Shown: piece by piece, positions 7,825-15,180 of the stretch | Position numbering within the stretch: the stretch's first letter is position 1 | Layout of the letters: every line of letters starts with the position of its first letter | Assembly: GCA_903873975.1 (NCBI GenBank) | Contig: CAIQQN010000016.1 | Location: 1 to 38,058, forward strand | Length of the DNA stretch: 38,058 nt | Direction of reading: 5' to 3' | Origin: an uncultured Anaerolineales bacterium | GTDB lineage: Bacteria; Chloroflexota; Anaerolineae; Anaerolineales; Villigracilaceae | The notes under the pieces: model-generated | The model's database searches: none | Told to the model about the DNA's origin: nothing | What the model saw: the letters and a program-made list of their open reading frames with translations, nothing else | Translations under genes and position numbers: made by a program

Positions 7825-9465
7825 ATGAGCAGGATCACACATGAACAAGCCCAACGATACCTGAACGCCGCGGCGGACGGGATGCTCCGCGACGATCAAC
7901 GCACTCTGCTCGACGCACATCTGCGTGATTGCGCCTCCTGCCGCACGGAAGCGGAGAAGTTGAACGCCCTCGAAACGCGTTTGAAACAAACCTTTCAGTC
8001 TAGATGGGATGTTCAAGACGGCCCTTCTAAAAATGTGATGGCAAATATTAGCTCAAAAATCAGGATTAATATTATGTCGCATCGAATCAAGTTGGGATGG
8101 AGATTTCTTGCAGGTATAGTTCTACTTTTAGTATTGGTCATCGTTTTCAATGCCATTTTCTCTTACTGGAGAACATCACCAGCCAGCAATGTGATGTCTA
8201 CAATCTCACCAACCGGTTTGCCCACGAACACACCTGTAACTTCTCAACCTGACAACGGTCTGATCGGATTCGTCTCGAGAAAAAGCGGGAATGATGAAAT
8301 CTACACGATGCACTCAGATGGCACCAATGTAACCAACTTAACCAATAACCCCTCAAATGATGGCAACCCAATTTGGTCGCCAGACGGAAAACGGATCGCC
8401 TTCGAAAGCAACCGCGATGGGCATGTTCATATTTTTACAATGAATACTGATGGCTCTGGCGTAGTCCAATTGTTGAACGATAACACGGATGATCAACTTG
8501 GCCTATATTATGGAGAGAGCGCCAATATCTGGTCGCCAGATGGCAGTAAGCTAATTATTACTAGGAATCCATCTAAAACTGATAATTTAATGCGTTATAT
8601 TGTCAACGCTGATGGAAGCGTAGCCACACAACTGGAAGATAATGCAGTCTCACCTGTCTGGTCACCGGACGGAAAACAAATTGCCTATGCAGTGGAAAAT
8701 CCGCAAAACACCAGTCGTTTCCAGGTTTACGTTGCCAACGCGGATGGCAGTAACCGTCATGCGATCATTAATAATCCTGATCTGCTTAATGCTCAGGAAA
8801 ATGCTGGCGACGTTGTTATGAAATGGTCTACAGATGGTCAGTATATTTACTTCATGCTTACTTCCAGCCCTTATGAAGATGGTATGAGATGGAGAATTTT
8901 CCAGGTAAATATAAACGGCAAAAACGCGATACAACTGGCAACCTCAACTTCACCGATTGATGGATGGTCCGGAGAAATACCATCTCTGGTCTATCCAACG
9001 CTCAGCCCACAGGGCTGGAACTGGTTCCGCACGGATGGTAAAAACAAAACCTACCTGAAAAAGTGGAATCCTATCGGAATATGTGAGGACCCCACCAATT
9101 ATTTCGACACCTTTACTTCACCAGATGTGTCATATCTATGGTCGCCAGATAAAACGAAACTTGTCGTTGGCGTTTATTGCGACAAAGACAAGGGTTGGTG
9201 GTTCTTCCTTATGTATGCAGAGGATCTTGAAGTCAGTCAACTCACAAATGCTCCCTTATACACCAACGATCCCCGCAATCTGCGAATCACAAGTTGGTCA
9301 CCTAATAACAAGTCAATCCTCTTTACAATTCAGAAAATTAACAATATCCCCGTTGGCGATGTTGACCTTTACACTTTGGATCTGGAAGGTGGTAAAACAC
9401 AACCCGTTCAATTAACAAGCGATGATCTTAACAGTGGAAACCCCGCTTGGCAACCTCGGCCTTAA
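7825..9465 (+). CDS. Membrane anti-sigma factor fused to a TolB/WD40-like beta-propeller
   Basis: A 546-residue protein in three parts. Residues 1-60 form a zinc-finger anti-sigma (ZAS) domain with the H-x3-C-x2-C motif HLRDCASC. One membrane helix lies near residues 92-112 (FLAGIVLLLVLVIVF). After a Ser/Thr/Pro-rich linker, the outer part (about 150-546) has repeated TolB/PD40 blades marked by WSPDGKRIAF, WSPDGSKLII, WSPDGKQIAY, WSPDK and WSPNNKSILF. The inside domain should hold the sigma factor encoded 2 bp upstream, and the outer propeller probably senses a ligand or protein. The coding sequence after the helix is more AT-rich than its neighbours. The stop codon overlaps that of tlyA, which is convergent. 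Confidence 0.88.
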   Translation: MSRITHEQAQRYLNAAADGMLRDDQRTLLDAHLRDCASCRTEAEKLNALETRLKQTFQSRWDVQDGPSKNVMANISSKIRINIMSHRIKLGWRFLAGIVLLLVLVIVFNAIFSYWRTSPASNVMSTISPTGLPTNTPVTSQPDNGLIGFVSRKSGNDEIYTMHSDGTNVTNLTNNPSNDGNPIWSPDGKRIAFESNRDGHVHIFTMNTDGSGVVQLLNDNTDDQLGLYYGESANIWSPDGSKLIITRNPSKTDNLMRYIVNADGSVATQLEDNAVSPVWSPDGKQIAYAVENPQNTSRFQVYVANADGSNRHAIINNPDLLNAQENAGDVVMKWSTDGQYIYFMLTSSPYEDGMRWRIFQVNINGKNAIQLATSTSPIDGWSGEIPSLVYPTLSPQGWNWFRTDGKNKTYLKKWNPIGICEDPTNYFDTFTSPDVSYLWSPDKTKLVVGVYCDKDKGWWFFLMYAEDLEVSQLTNAPLYTNDPRNLRITSWSPNNKSILFTIQKINNIPVGDVDLYTLDLEGGKTQPVQLTSDDLNSGNPAWQPRP

Positions 9466-10277
9466 AACAATTTTTCAACCATCTCATTCAGGGATGCGGC
9501 CTGCACCCCTGAAATACTAAACCACGCCAAGAACTCGACATTGCCCTTTGGCCCCAGCAGCGGGCTTCGCATCAACCCGCGCACGGTGAAGCCCTGTCCC
9601 TGGGCAAAGGCCAGCACATCCCTCAGCACCGCTTGATGGACTTGCGGGTCGCGAATGACGCCCTTGTTGCGGGCCGTCTCCTTGCGCCCGGCTTCGAATT
9701 GGGGCTTGATGAGGGCAATGATACCCCCCTCTTTCTCTCCCCCCATTTCTGACATATGGGGGGAGCCGGAGGGGGGTCCAAACCACCCATTCACCACCGG
9801 CAGCAGGATCTTCAACGAGATAAACGAGACGTCCACCGTGACCAGGCTGACCGGCTCCGGCAAGCTCTCCACGTGCCGGGCATTGGTCTCTTCCATGACC
9901 ACCAGGCGCGGGTCGGTGCGCAGTTTCCAGTGCAGCAAGCCCTTGCCCACGTCAATGGCGTAGACTTTGGCCACCCCGTGCTGGAGCAGGCAGTCCGTGA
10001 ACCCGCCCGTGGAGGCACCCACGTCCGCACAGACGCGGCCGGCCACGTCCACCGGGAAGGTCGCCAGCGCGGCCTCCATTTTTTCGCCGCCGCGCGAGAC
10101 GAAACGCGGACCCGTTTCCAGTACTAGGCGCGCAGCGGAGGAGACTTGGGACGAGGGTTTGATCTCCACCTGCCCATCCACGCGCACCTGCCCGGCCATG
10201 ATCAACGCTTGAGCCTTAGCGCGCGATTCAGCCAGCCCGCGTTCAACTAGCAGGAGGTCCAGGCGAATTTTTTGCAT
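9462..10277 (-). CDS. tlyA: TlyA-family rRNA (cytidine-2'-O)-methyltransferase
   Basis: A 271-residue TlyA/FtsJ-like protein. Residues 1-60 form an S4 RNA-binding domain (RLDLLLVERGLAESRAKAQA). The methyltransferase domain has SRGGEKMEAAL, SAM motif DVGASTGGFTDCLL, and the catalytic K-D-K-E set: K in GGEK, D in VTVDVSFIS, K in LIKPQFEAG and E in GNVEFLAWF. TlyA proteins 2'-O-methylate 16S and 23S rRNA and affect capreomycin sensitivity in mycobacteria. Residues ~167-185 are an in-frame insertion encoded by a palindromic DNA element. I chose the ATG at 10277 because it begins the S4 domain and lies 6 nt after a perfect TATAAT. The stop shares bases with the stop of the convergent anti-sigma gene. 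Confidence 0.95.
   Translation of the reverse strand: MQKIRLDLLLVERGLAESRAKAQALIMAGQVRVDGQVEIKPSSQVSSAARLVLETGPRFVSRGGEKMEAALATFPVDVAGRVCADVGASTGGFTDCLLQHGVAKVYAIDVGKGLLHWKLRTDPRLVVMEETNARHVESLPEPVSLVTVDVSFISLKILLPVVNGWFGPPSGSPHMSEMGGEKEGGIIALIKPQFEAGRKETARNKGVIRDPQVHQAVLRDVLAFAQGQGFTVRGLMRSPLLGPKGNVEFLAWFSISGVQAASLNEMVEKLF
9723..9777. repeat. 55-bp palindromic element inserted in frame within tlyA
   Basis: The left arm 9723-9746 (ACCCCCCTC, then CTC, then TCCCCCCAT) is mirrored by the right arm 9756-9777 (ATGGGGGGAG, CCGG, AGGGGGGT). Each arm has two runs of six C or G, and the loop is about 9 nt. It codes for about 18 low-complexity residues (Gly, Ser, Pro, Glu-rich) in a loop just before the LIKPQFE motif, where TlyA proteins normally have a shorter loop. 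Confidence 0.75.
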
Positions 10278-10283
10278 GAATTG

Positions 10284-10289
10284 ATTATA
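10284..10289 (-). promoter_or_regulatory. -10 box for tlyA, leaderless arrangement
   Basis: A perfect TATAAT on the minus strand, followed by exactly 6 nt and the tlyA ATG. Initiation would fall at or next to the start codon, so the mRNA is probably leaderless. No Shine-Dalgarno sequence exists. Confidence 0.6.
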
Positions 10290-10336
10290 TCGCTCCGGAG
10301 GGGGATAAACCCGCGCCAAAGCAGGGAATAATCATG

Positions 10337-10342
10337 TAAAAT
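10337..10342 (+). promoter_or_regulatory. -10 box for the UbiA-family gene, leaderless arrangement
   Basis: TAAAAT followed by exactly 6 nt (AGAGCC) and the ATG at 10349. The spacing is the same as for the divergent tlyA box, and the transcript is again predicted to be leaderless. Confidence 0.5.
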
Positions 10343-10348
10343 AGAGCC

Positions 10349-11218
10349 ATGCTGCGCGCCCTCTTGAAAACCATGCGCCCCCGCCAGTGGACGAAGAACG
10401 TTTTCGTCTTCGCCGCGTTGGTCTTCGACGGCAAATTGCTCCACCTGCACGATTTCCTGCGGACCCTGGCAGGGTTCGGGCTGTTCTGTCTCATTTCCAG
10501 CGCAGTCTACATTTTCAACGACCTGCTGGATGTGGAAGCCGACCGGCAGCACCCGGTAAAGAAGAACCGTCCCATCGCGTCGGGGAAACTGTCCGTACCA
10601 GCCGCCCTGACCGCAGGCGCGATATTAAGCCTGCTCGCCATCGTGCCCGGCTATCTGCTGGCCTGGCAGTTTGCCCTGACCATCCTGGTTTACATCGCCA
10701 TGATGCTGGTTTACTCGAGGTGGCTCAAGCATGTGCCCATCCTGGATGTGCTCATCCTGGCCGCCGGGTTTGTCCTGCGGGTGCATGCCGGGACAACGCT
10801 TATCACAGTCGAGCGCTTCTCGCCTTGGCTGTACGTGCTGATGACGCTCCTGGCTCTCTACCTCGGTTTCGGCAAACGACGGGCTGAAATGGCCCTGCTG
10901 GCCGAGGATGCCTCCAATTACCGCAAAGTGCTCGACGGTTATACCATTCCCCTGCTTGACCAGTTCATCACGATCGTCTCCGGCACGACCATCGTAGCCT
11001 ACTCACTCTACACGTTCTTCCGCCCGGCAGCTCCTGACAACCACGCCCTGATGCTGACCATTCCGTTCGTGATCTACGCCATCTTCCGCTACCTCTACCT
11101 CATTCAGGTCAAGCAGATCGGCGGCGAACCGGAAGAGATCCTGCTCTCCGATCGGCCTTTCCAGATCTCCATTTTCCTGTGGGGATTGGCTGTACTGGCG
11201 GTGTTCTATCTGACCTAG
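10349..11218 (+). CDS. UbiA-family prenyltransferase, decaprenyl-phosphate phosphoribosyltransferase-like
   Basis: A 289-residue integral membrane protein with about eight to nine helices. The aspartate-rich motif is NDLLDVEADRQHPVKKNRP near residues 57-75, and the second conserved region contains LGFGKRRAEM. The D-x3-DR-x-HP-x-K pattern and the N-terminal MRPRQWTKN fit the Rv3806c branch, which moves phosphoribose from PRPP to a polyprenyl phosphate, and not the quinone-forming UbiA/MenA branch. In mycobacteria the product feeds arabinan synthesis; here it may supply a pentose-lipid donor for surface glycans. Mevalonate kinase follows 26 bp downstream, linking it to isoprenoid supply. Confidence 0.87.
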   Translation: MLRALLKTMRPRQWTKNVFVFAALVFDGKLLHLHDFLRTLAGFGLFCLISSAVYIFNDLLDVEADRQHPVKKNRPIASGKLSVPAALTAGAILSLLAIVPGYLLAWQFALTILVYIAMMLVYSRWLKHVPILDVLILAAGFVLRVHAGTTLITVERFSPWLYVLMTLLALYLGFGKRRAEMALLAEDASNYRKVLDGYTIPLLDQFITIVSGTTIVAYSLYTFFRPAAPDNHALMLTIPFVIYAIFRYLYLIQVKQIGGEPEEILLSDRPFQISIFLWGLAVLAVFYLT

Positions 11219-11244
11219 GGCGGACACCATCCGCACCCAAACCT

Positions 11245-12171
11245 ATGACAACAGCTTCTGCTCCCGGAAAGATCATCCTGTTTGGCGAACACGCGGTTGT
11301 ATACGGGCGCCCGGCGCTGGCCGTGCCGGTGACCCAGGTAAATGCGACGGCGACGGTAAGCGAGAATTCGCGCGGCGGGATCATGGTCGAAGCTCCCAAT
11401 ATCAACCTTTCGGTGGAGCTTTCCAGCCTCGCCCCTGACCATCCTCTGGCCGCCGTTATCCACAGCGTTTTCTCCACCCTGGGGATTTCGAACCCGCCGG
11501 CATGCACGGTATATCTTCAATCCACCATCCCGGTTGCTTCCGGACTCGGGTCCGGTGCGGCAGTATCGGTTGCCATCATCCGGGCCCTTTCAGCATTCCT
11601 CGGCCAGCCCCTGCCAGACGAACAGGTGAATAAGCTGGCCTTCGAAGCCGAGAAGCTCTATCATGGCACGCCTTCCGGGATTGACAATACCGTCGTCACC
11701 TACGCCAAACCGGTCTATTTCATCAAAAGAAAGCCTATTAAGACATTCCGTGTCGGGGCGCCATTCACAATCATGATCGCCGACACCGGCATATCCGCCC
11801 CAACCAAAGAATCCGTGGACGCAGTGCGAAAACTCTGGGAAGCAGACAAACCCCGCTGGGAAAAAATCTTCACCAGGGTAGGGGAGATCGTCTGGAATGC
11901 ACGCCAGTCCATTGAGTGCGGGGAAACGGCGGAACTGGGAAGGTTGATGGATGCCAATCATGCCCTCCTGCAGGAAATGACCGTCTCCAGCGTGGAATTG
12001 GACCAATTAGTGGAAGCCGCCCGCGAGTCCGGCGCGCTTGGAGCCAAGCTGTCGGGCGGCGGGCGTGGCGGAAACATGATCGCGCTGGTCCAGAAAGAAA
12101 ACGCCCCGCTGGTTGCGAGAGCGTTAAGTTCCGCTGGGGCAAAACGGACGATCGTCACGCAGGTGGCGTAA
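11245..12171 (+). CDS. mvk: Mevalonate kinase
   Basis: A 308-residue GHMP-superfamily kinase that phosphorylates mevalonate with ATP, an early committed step of the mevalonate route to isopentenyl diphosphate. The three family motifs are present: SAPGKIILFGEHAVVYG (residues 5-21), IPVASGLGSGAAVSVA in the ATP-binding loop, and KLSGGGRGGNMIAL near the C-terminus. A catalytic Asp is in the GTPSGIDNTV region. The frame extends upstream to 11179 inside the prenyltransferase gene, but the ATG at 11245 gives the usual family N-terminus. Presence of this gene indicates at least part of a mevalonate pathway, which most bacteria lack; no other pathway gene is in the window. Confidence 0.94.
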   Translation: MTTASAPGKIILFGEHAVVYGRPALAVPVTQVNATATVSENSRGGIMVEAPNINLSVELSSLAPDHPLAAVIHSVFSTLGISNPPACTVYLQSTIPVASGLGSGAAVSVAIIRALSAFLGQPLPDEQVNKLAFEAEKLYHGTPSGIDNTVVTYAKPVYFIKRKPIKTFRVGAPFTIMIADTGISAPTKESVDAVRKLWEADKPRWEKIFTRVGEIVWNARQSIECGETAELGRLMDANHALLQEMTVSSVELDQLVEAARESGALGAKLSGGGRGGNMIALVQKENAPLVARALSSAGAKRTIVTQVA

Positions 12172-12285
12172 TGTCCAGTTCCCTTGTGCCAAGAGAGTTA
12201 GGTTGCACCCATTGAAAGTTGGGGCTTGAACCAAGAAGAGTATCTTCTTTCTCTAATGAGTGTTCTTTTTGTAGGCAATTCCCAG

Positions 12286-12315
12286 TTGACAAGTCCACAC
12301 CCTTCTTTTCAAAAT
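12286..12315 (+). promoter_or_regulatory. Candidate promoter of the GPH symporter gene
   Basis: A perfect TTGACA at 12286-12291, an 18-bp spacer and CAAAAT (4 of 6) at 12310-12315. It lies in the 210-bp gap after mevalonate kinase. I see no gene in that gap; a 71-codon frame on the minus strand has no recognisable features. Confidence 0.45.
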
Positions 12316-12381
12316 TCATAAGCCAACACTGAAGATTGCGGCAAAAACGTTCTTCATCCCTGGCGAACATAGGAAACTCAC

Positions 12382-13752
12382 ATGACCACCGCCATCCAAG
12401 ACCGCCTGCCCCGCCGGACCGAATTCTTCTACGGCATCAGCGACTTCGGGTTCGCCTGCACCGATACAACCATGCAGGTGCTTTTTGCCATCTTCATGAC
12501 CGATGTGGTGGGGGTGAAAGCCGCCTATGCCGCCCTGGCCATCTTCATCGGCCGCACCTGGGACTACATCAACGACCCTCTGATCGGCTTCTACACCGAC
12601 CGGGTGCGCAGCCGTTGGGGAAGGAGGCGGCCTTTCCTGCTCTTTGGCTTCATCCCCTTCGGGTTGATGTTCGCCATGCTCTGGTTCCGTCCGCCGACTG
12701 ATAACCAGTTCCTACTCTGCGCATATTACGCTGTCGCTTACTTCCTGTTCGACACTTCCTACACCTTCGTCACGATGCCTTACTCTGCTCTGACCCCCGA
12801 ACTGACCCAGGATTACGATGAGCGCACTTCCCTGACGACCTTCCGCATGGCATTTTCAATATTTGGCAGCCTGGTCGCCTTCATCGTACCACTGTTGATC
12901 ATTGGCACAATGCGCCCGGAAAACACCAGCCGGGTCTTCACAATGGGGATCATCTTCGGGGCGGTCTGCGCCTTGCCGTTGTTGCTTACCTTCTTCGGGA
13001 CACGCGAGAAACCCGAATATGCCGCCCAATCCCAACCGACCCTGCGCGAGTCGCTTCGCGCTGTTTGGAGGAACCGGCCCTTCCTGTTCGCGGCCGGCAT
13101 TTTCCTCTTCACCTGGACCGCGGCAGACATAATCCAGGCCTTCCTGCTCTACTTCCTGAAATACCGCATGAACCTTGAAGCCCAGAGTGACATCATCCTC
13201 GGGACGATTTTTGTCACCGCCCTGCTGGTCTTGCCGTTCTGGGATTGGGCCTCCCGTAAAACGGACAAGCGTAAAGCCTACGTGGCCGGCATGGTTTTCC
13301 TGTCGGTCATCATGGTCGCCCTCATTTTCCTCAGTCCATCCGCGGGGCTGCCGTTGGTCCTCGTTATGGCCGCCCTGGCAGGCATCGGTGTCTCGGCCAT
13401 CCATGTGCTGACCTGGGCCATCATCCCCGACGCGGTCGAAGTGGATGAACTGGCGACCAGTCAGCGCCACGAGGGTATTTTTTACAGCCTGGTTTCCCTC
13501 TTCAAGAAAGTCGCCTCCTCCATTGCCATCCCCCTGACCCTGCTTGTCCTGGACTGGAGCGGGTATGTGTCGAATGCCGCGACGCAGAAACCTTCGACCA
13601 TCCTCGCCATCCGTATCCTGATCGGGCCGGTACCTTCCGTCTTGTTGTTGGGAGGTATTATCTTTGCTCTCTTTTATCCGCTTAGCCGCGCCGGTCACGC
13701 CCAAGCGCGCGCCGAAATCGCCGCCAGGAGAAAAGACAAGCAAGGAGAATAA
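12382..13752 (+). CDS. GPH-family (MelB/YicJ-like) glycoside/sugar-cation symporter, MFS fold
   Basis: A 456-residue, twelve-helix major facilitator of the glycoside-pentoside-hexuronide:cation symporter family. Family marks are the N-terminal FYGISDFGFACT, RTWDYINDPLIGFYTDR with the acidic residues that bind the coupling cation in MelB relatives, the basic loop RSRWGRRRPFLLFG, and SLFKKVASSIAIPLTL in the C-half. The substrate is probably a sugar or glycoside, but cannot be named. An AGGAAA site precedes the ATG. It is followed by a strong terminator and has no sugar-catabolic neighbours, so it is likely transcribed alone or at the end of the mevalonate kinase unit. Confidence 0.92.
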   Translation: MTTAIQDRLPRRTEFFYGISDFGFACTDTTMQVLFAIFMTDVVGVKAAYAALAIFIGRTWDYINDPLIGFYTDRVRSRWGRRRPFLLFGFIPFGLMFAMLWFRPPTDNQFLLCAYYAVAYFLFDTSYTFVTMPYSALTPELTQDYDERTSLTTFRMAFSIFGSLVAFIVPLLIIGTMRPENTSRVFTMGIIFGAVCALPLLLTFFGTREKPEYAAQSQPTLRESLRAVWRNRPFLFAAGIFLFTWTAADIIQAFLLYFLKYRMNLEAQSDIILGTIFVTALLVLPFWDWASRKTDKRKAYVAGMVFLSVIMVALIFLSPSAGLPLVLVMAALAGIGVSAIHVLTWAIIPDAVEVDELATSQRHEGIFYSLVSLFKKVASSIAIPLTLLVLDWSGYVSNAATQKPSTILAIRILIGPVPSVLLLGGIIFALFYPLSRAGHAQARAEIAARRKDKQGE

Positions 13753-13822
13753 CCCGAAAAAGCCCTGGGCAGGCTTCTCACAACCGGCATCTGTCTTAAT
13801 CACACATTCAAGCGCAGAATCG

Positions 13823-13859
13823 GCATCCGCCAGCTGTTTAGCTGGCGGATGCATTTTTT
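13823..13859 (+). terminator. Rho-independent terminator after the GPH symporter
   Basis: A 13-bp perfect stem, GCATCCGCCAGCT/AGCTGGCGGATGC, with a short GTTT loop is followed by ATTTTTT. It lies about 70 bp after the symporter stop and just before the convergent NRAMP gene. No U-run is present on the minus strand. Confidence 0.95.
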
Positions 13860-13885
13860 GGGAAACTGTTTGTGGATCCGAATCG

Positions 13886-15163
13886 CTACAACTTGAGAAA
13901 ATACGATATTAACGTTACTACCGAGGCAATCACAATGACCACAGTGCAGGTAATTGCGAAATATTTTTGGAATTTATTGTTCGCAAAATGGCCCATGAGT
14001 TTGCGGTCATTTGTCAACTTGATCAGGTAATAAAAGACCAGTGGAAGTGCAACGGCATTGATCGTCTGTGTGACGATCGCCACCTTGAACAAAGATAAAT
14101 TCGTGAACACGACGATTACGCCCACGACAAAGAGCTGCAAGGCGAAAAGGATATAGAACGTCTTACTTTTCTTGTAGCTGTCATTGAGACTTCCCGAAAG
14201 ACCGAAGAATTCAGCAAAAGCATAAGCGGTGGAAAGCGAGACGATCACAACTCCCATGAACCCGGCATTGAGAATCCCGATGGCGAACAATGTGCCCGCC
14301 AGGTTGCCTGCAAAGGGTTTGATCGCCAGTGCGGCCTGTTCGCCTGCCACGAGCGGAATATGGTTCACAAACAGCGTTGCCGCAGTCGCCACAATCATAA
14401 AGAAAGAAAAGAAGTCGGTTAAAAACGCACCCCAATAAGTTTCGAGTTGGGAATAGTTGATTTTCCCCTTCTCAATTCTCTTGTCATAGGCAAAACTGCT
14501 GATAAAGAACTGTCCCCAGGGAGTGATCGTCGTCCCCAATACACCCATGCCAATCAACAGGTAATCGCGCATATATGTCGGTGTGGTTTGAACGCCATGA
14601 GGGTAAAACAAGTTGCTGACCGCCAGACCCCAATCCGGTTGCGCCCTGATCGCCGAGACAATATAAGTAATATAGAACAGGCTGGCGAGCAGCATAATGG
14701 CCTGGGTCAGCTTGTAGTTCCCCTTCACAATGAAAAGGAAGGAAATAAACAGGATGACCACCACCGATGGAATGGCCGGCAGATGCAGCATCCCGCTGGT
14801 TATCTTGACCGCTGACAGGTCGGTGATCAAGGTACCGATGTTCGCGATCAGCAAAGCACCGAACATGAACATCGCTGTCCGGACGCCAAACTTCTCCCGG
14901 ATCAAATCCGCCAGTCCCTTGCGGCTGATGATAGCCAGCCGCATACCCATTTCCTGGGTCACGCCGAGCAAGATGGTGATGATGACAAGCAGGAAAAGGA
15001 TGGGGTAACCGAGTTTTGCACCTGCAATCGAATAGGTGGCGACACCACCAGCATCATTATCTGACATGGCAGTAATGGTCGCCGGGCCGAAGACGGAAAG
15101 GAAGATCAGGATATTCTTCCAATACCGTTTGAAAAAGCTGCGTTTGGTGATGATATTAGTCAT
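13886..15163 (-). CDS. NRAMP-related transporter with altered metal site, probable Mg2+ importer (NrmT type)
   Basis: A 425-residue, eleven-helix SLC11/NRAMP-family protein. Helix 1 reads GPATITAMSDNDAGGVAT (residues 26-43); the usual metal-binding DPGN is DAGG here, so the Asp (37) is kept and the Asn is Gly. In helix 6 the usual A-x2-M-P-H is T-T-I-T-P-W (211-216), so the sulphur ligand of Mn/Fe transporters is Thr. Such replacements are known from NRAMP-related magnesium transporters. The gene lies 17 bp behind an MgtE-like sensor gene under an M-box Mg2+ riboswitch, which strongly supports Mg2+ as the substrate. This is inference from motif and context; a broader divalent-metal role remains possible. 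Confidence 0.88.
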   Translation of the reverse strand: MTNIITKRSFFKRYWKNILIFLSVFGPATITAMSDNDAGGVATYSIAGAKLGYPILFLLVIITILLGVTQEMGMRLAIISRKGLADLIREKFGVRTAMFMFGALLIANIGTLITDLSAVKITSGMLHLPAIPSVVVILFISFLFIVKGNYKLTQAIMLLASLFYITYIVSAIRAQPDWGLAVSNLFYPHGVQTTPTYMRDYLLIGMGVLGTTITPWGQFFISSFAYDKRIEKGKINYSQLETYWGAFLTDFFSFFMIVATAATLFVNHIPLVAGEQAALAIKPFAGNLAGTLFAIGILNAGFMGVVIVSLSTAYAFAEFFGLSGSLNDSYKKSKTFYILFALQLFVVGVIVVFTNLSLFKVAIVTQTINAVALPLVFYYLIKLTNDRKLMGHFANNKFQKYFAITCTVVIVIASVVTLISYFLKL

Positions 15164-15180
15164 GGAGCCCTGCTTTGATC

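Noticed and set aside
12172-12381. 71-codon minus-strand frame between mevalonate kinase and the GPH symporter as a gene or transposase remnant
   Set aside because: No recognisable motif, no ribosome site, and it overlaps a likely promoter; nothing supports a mobile element.
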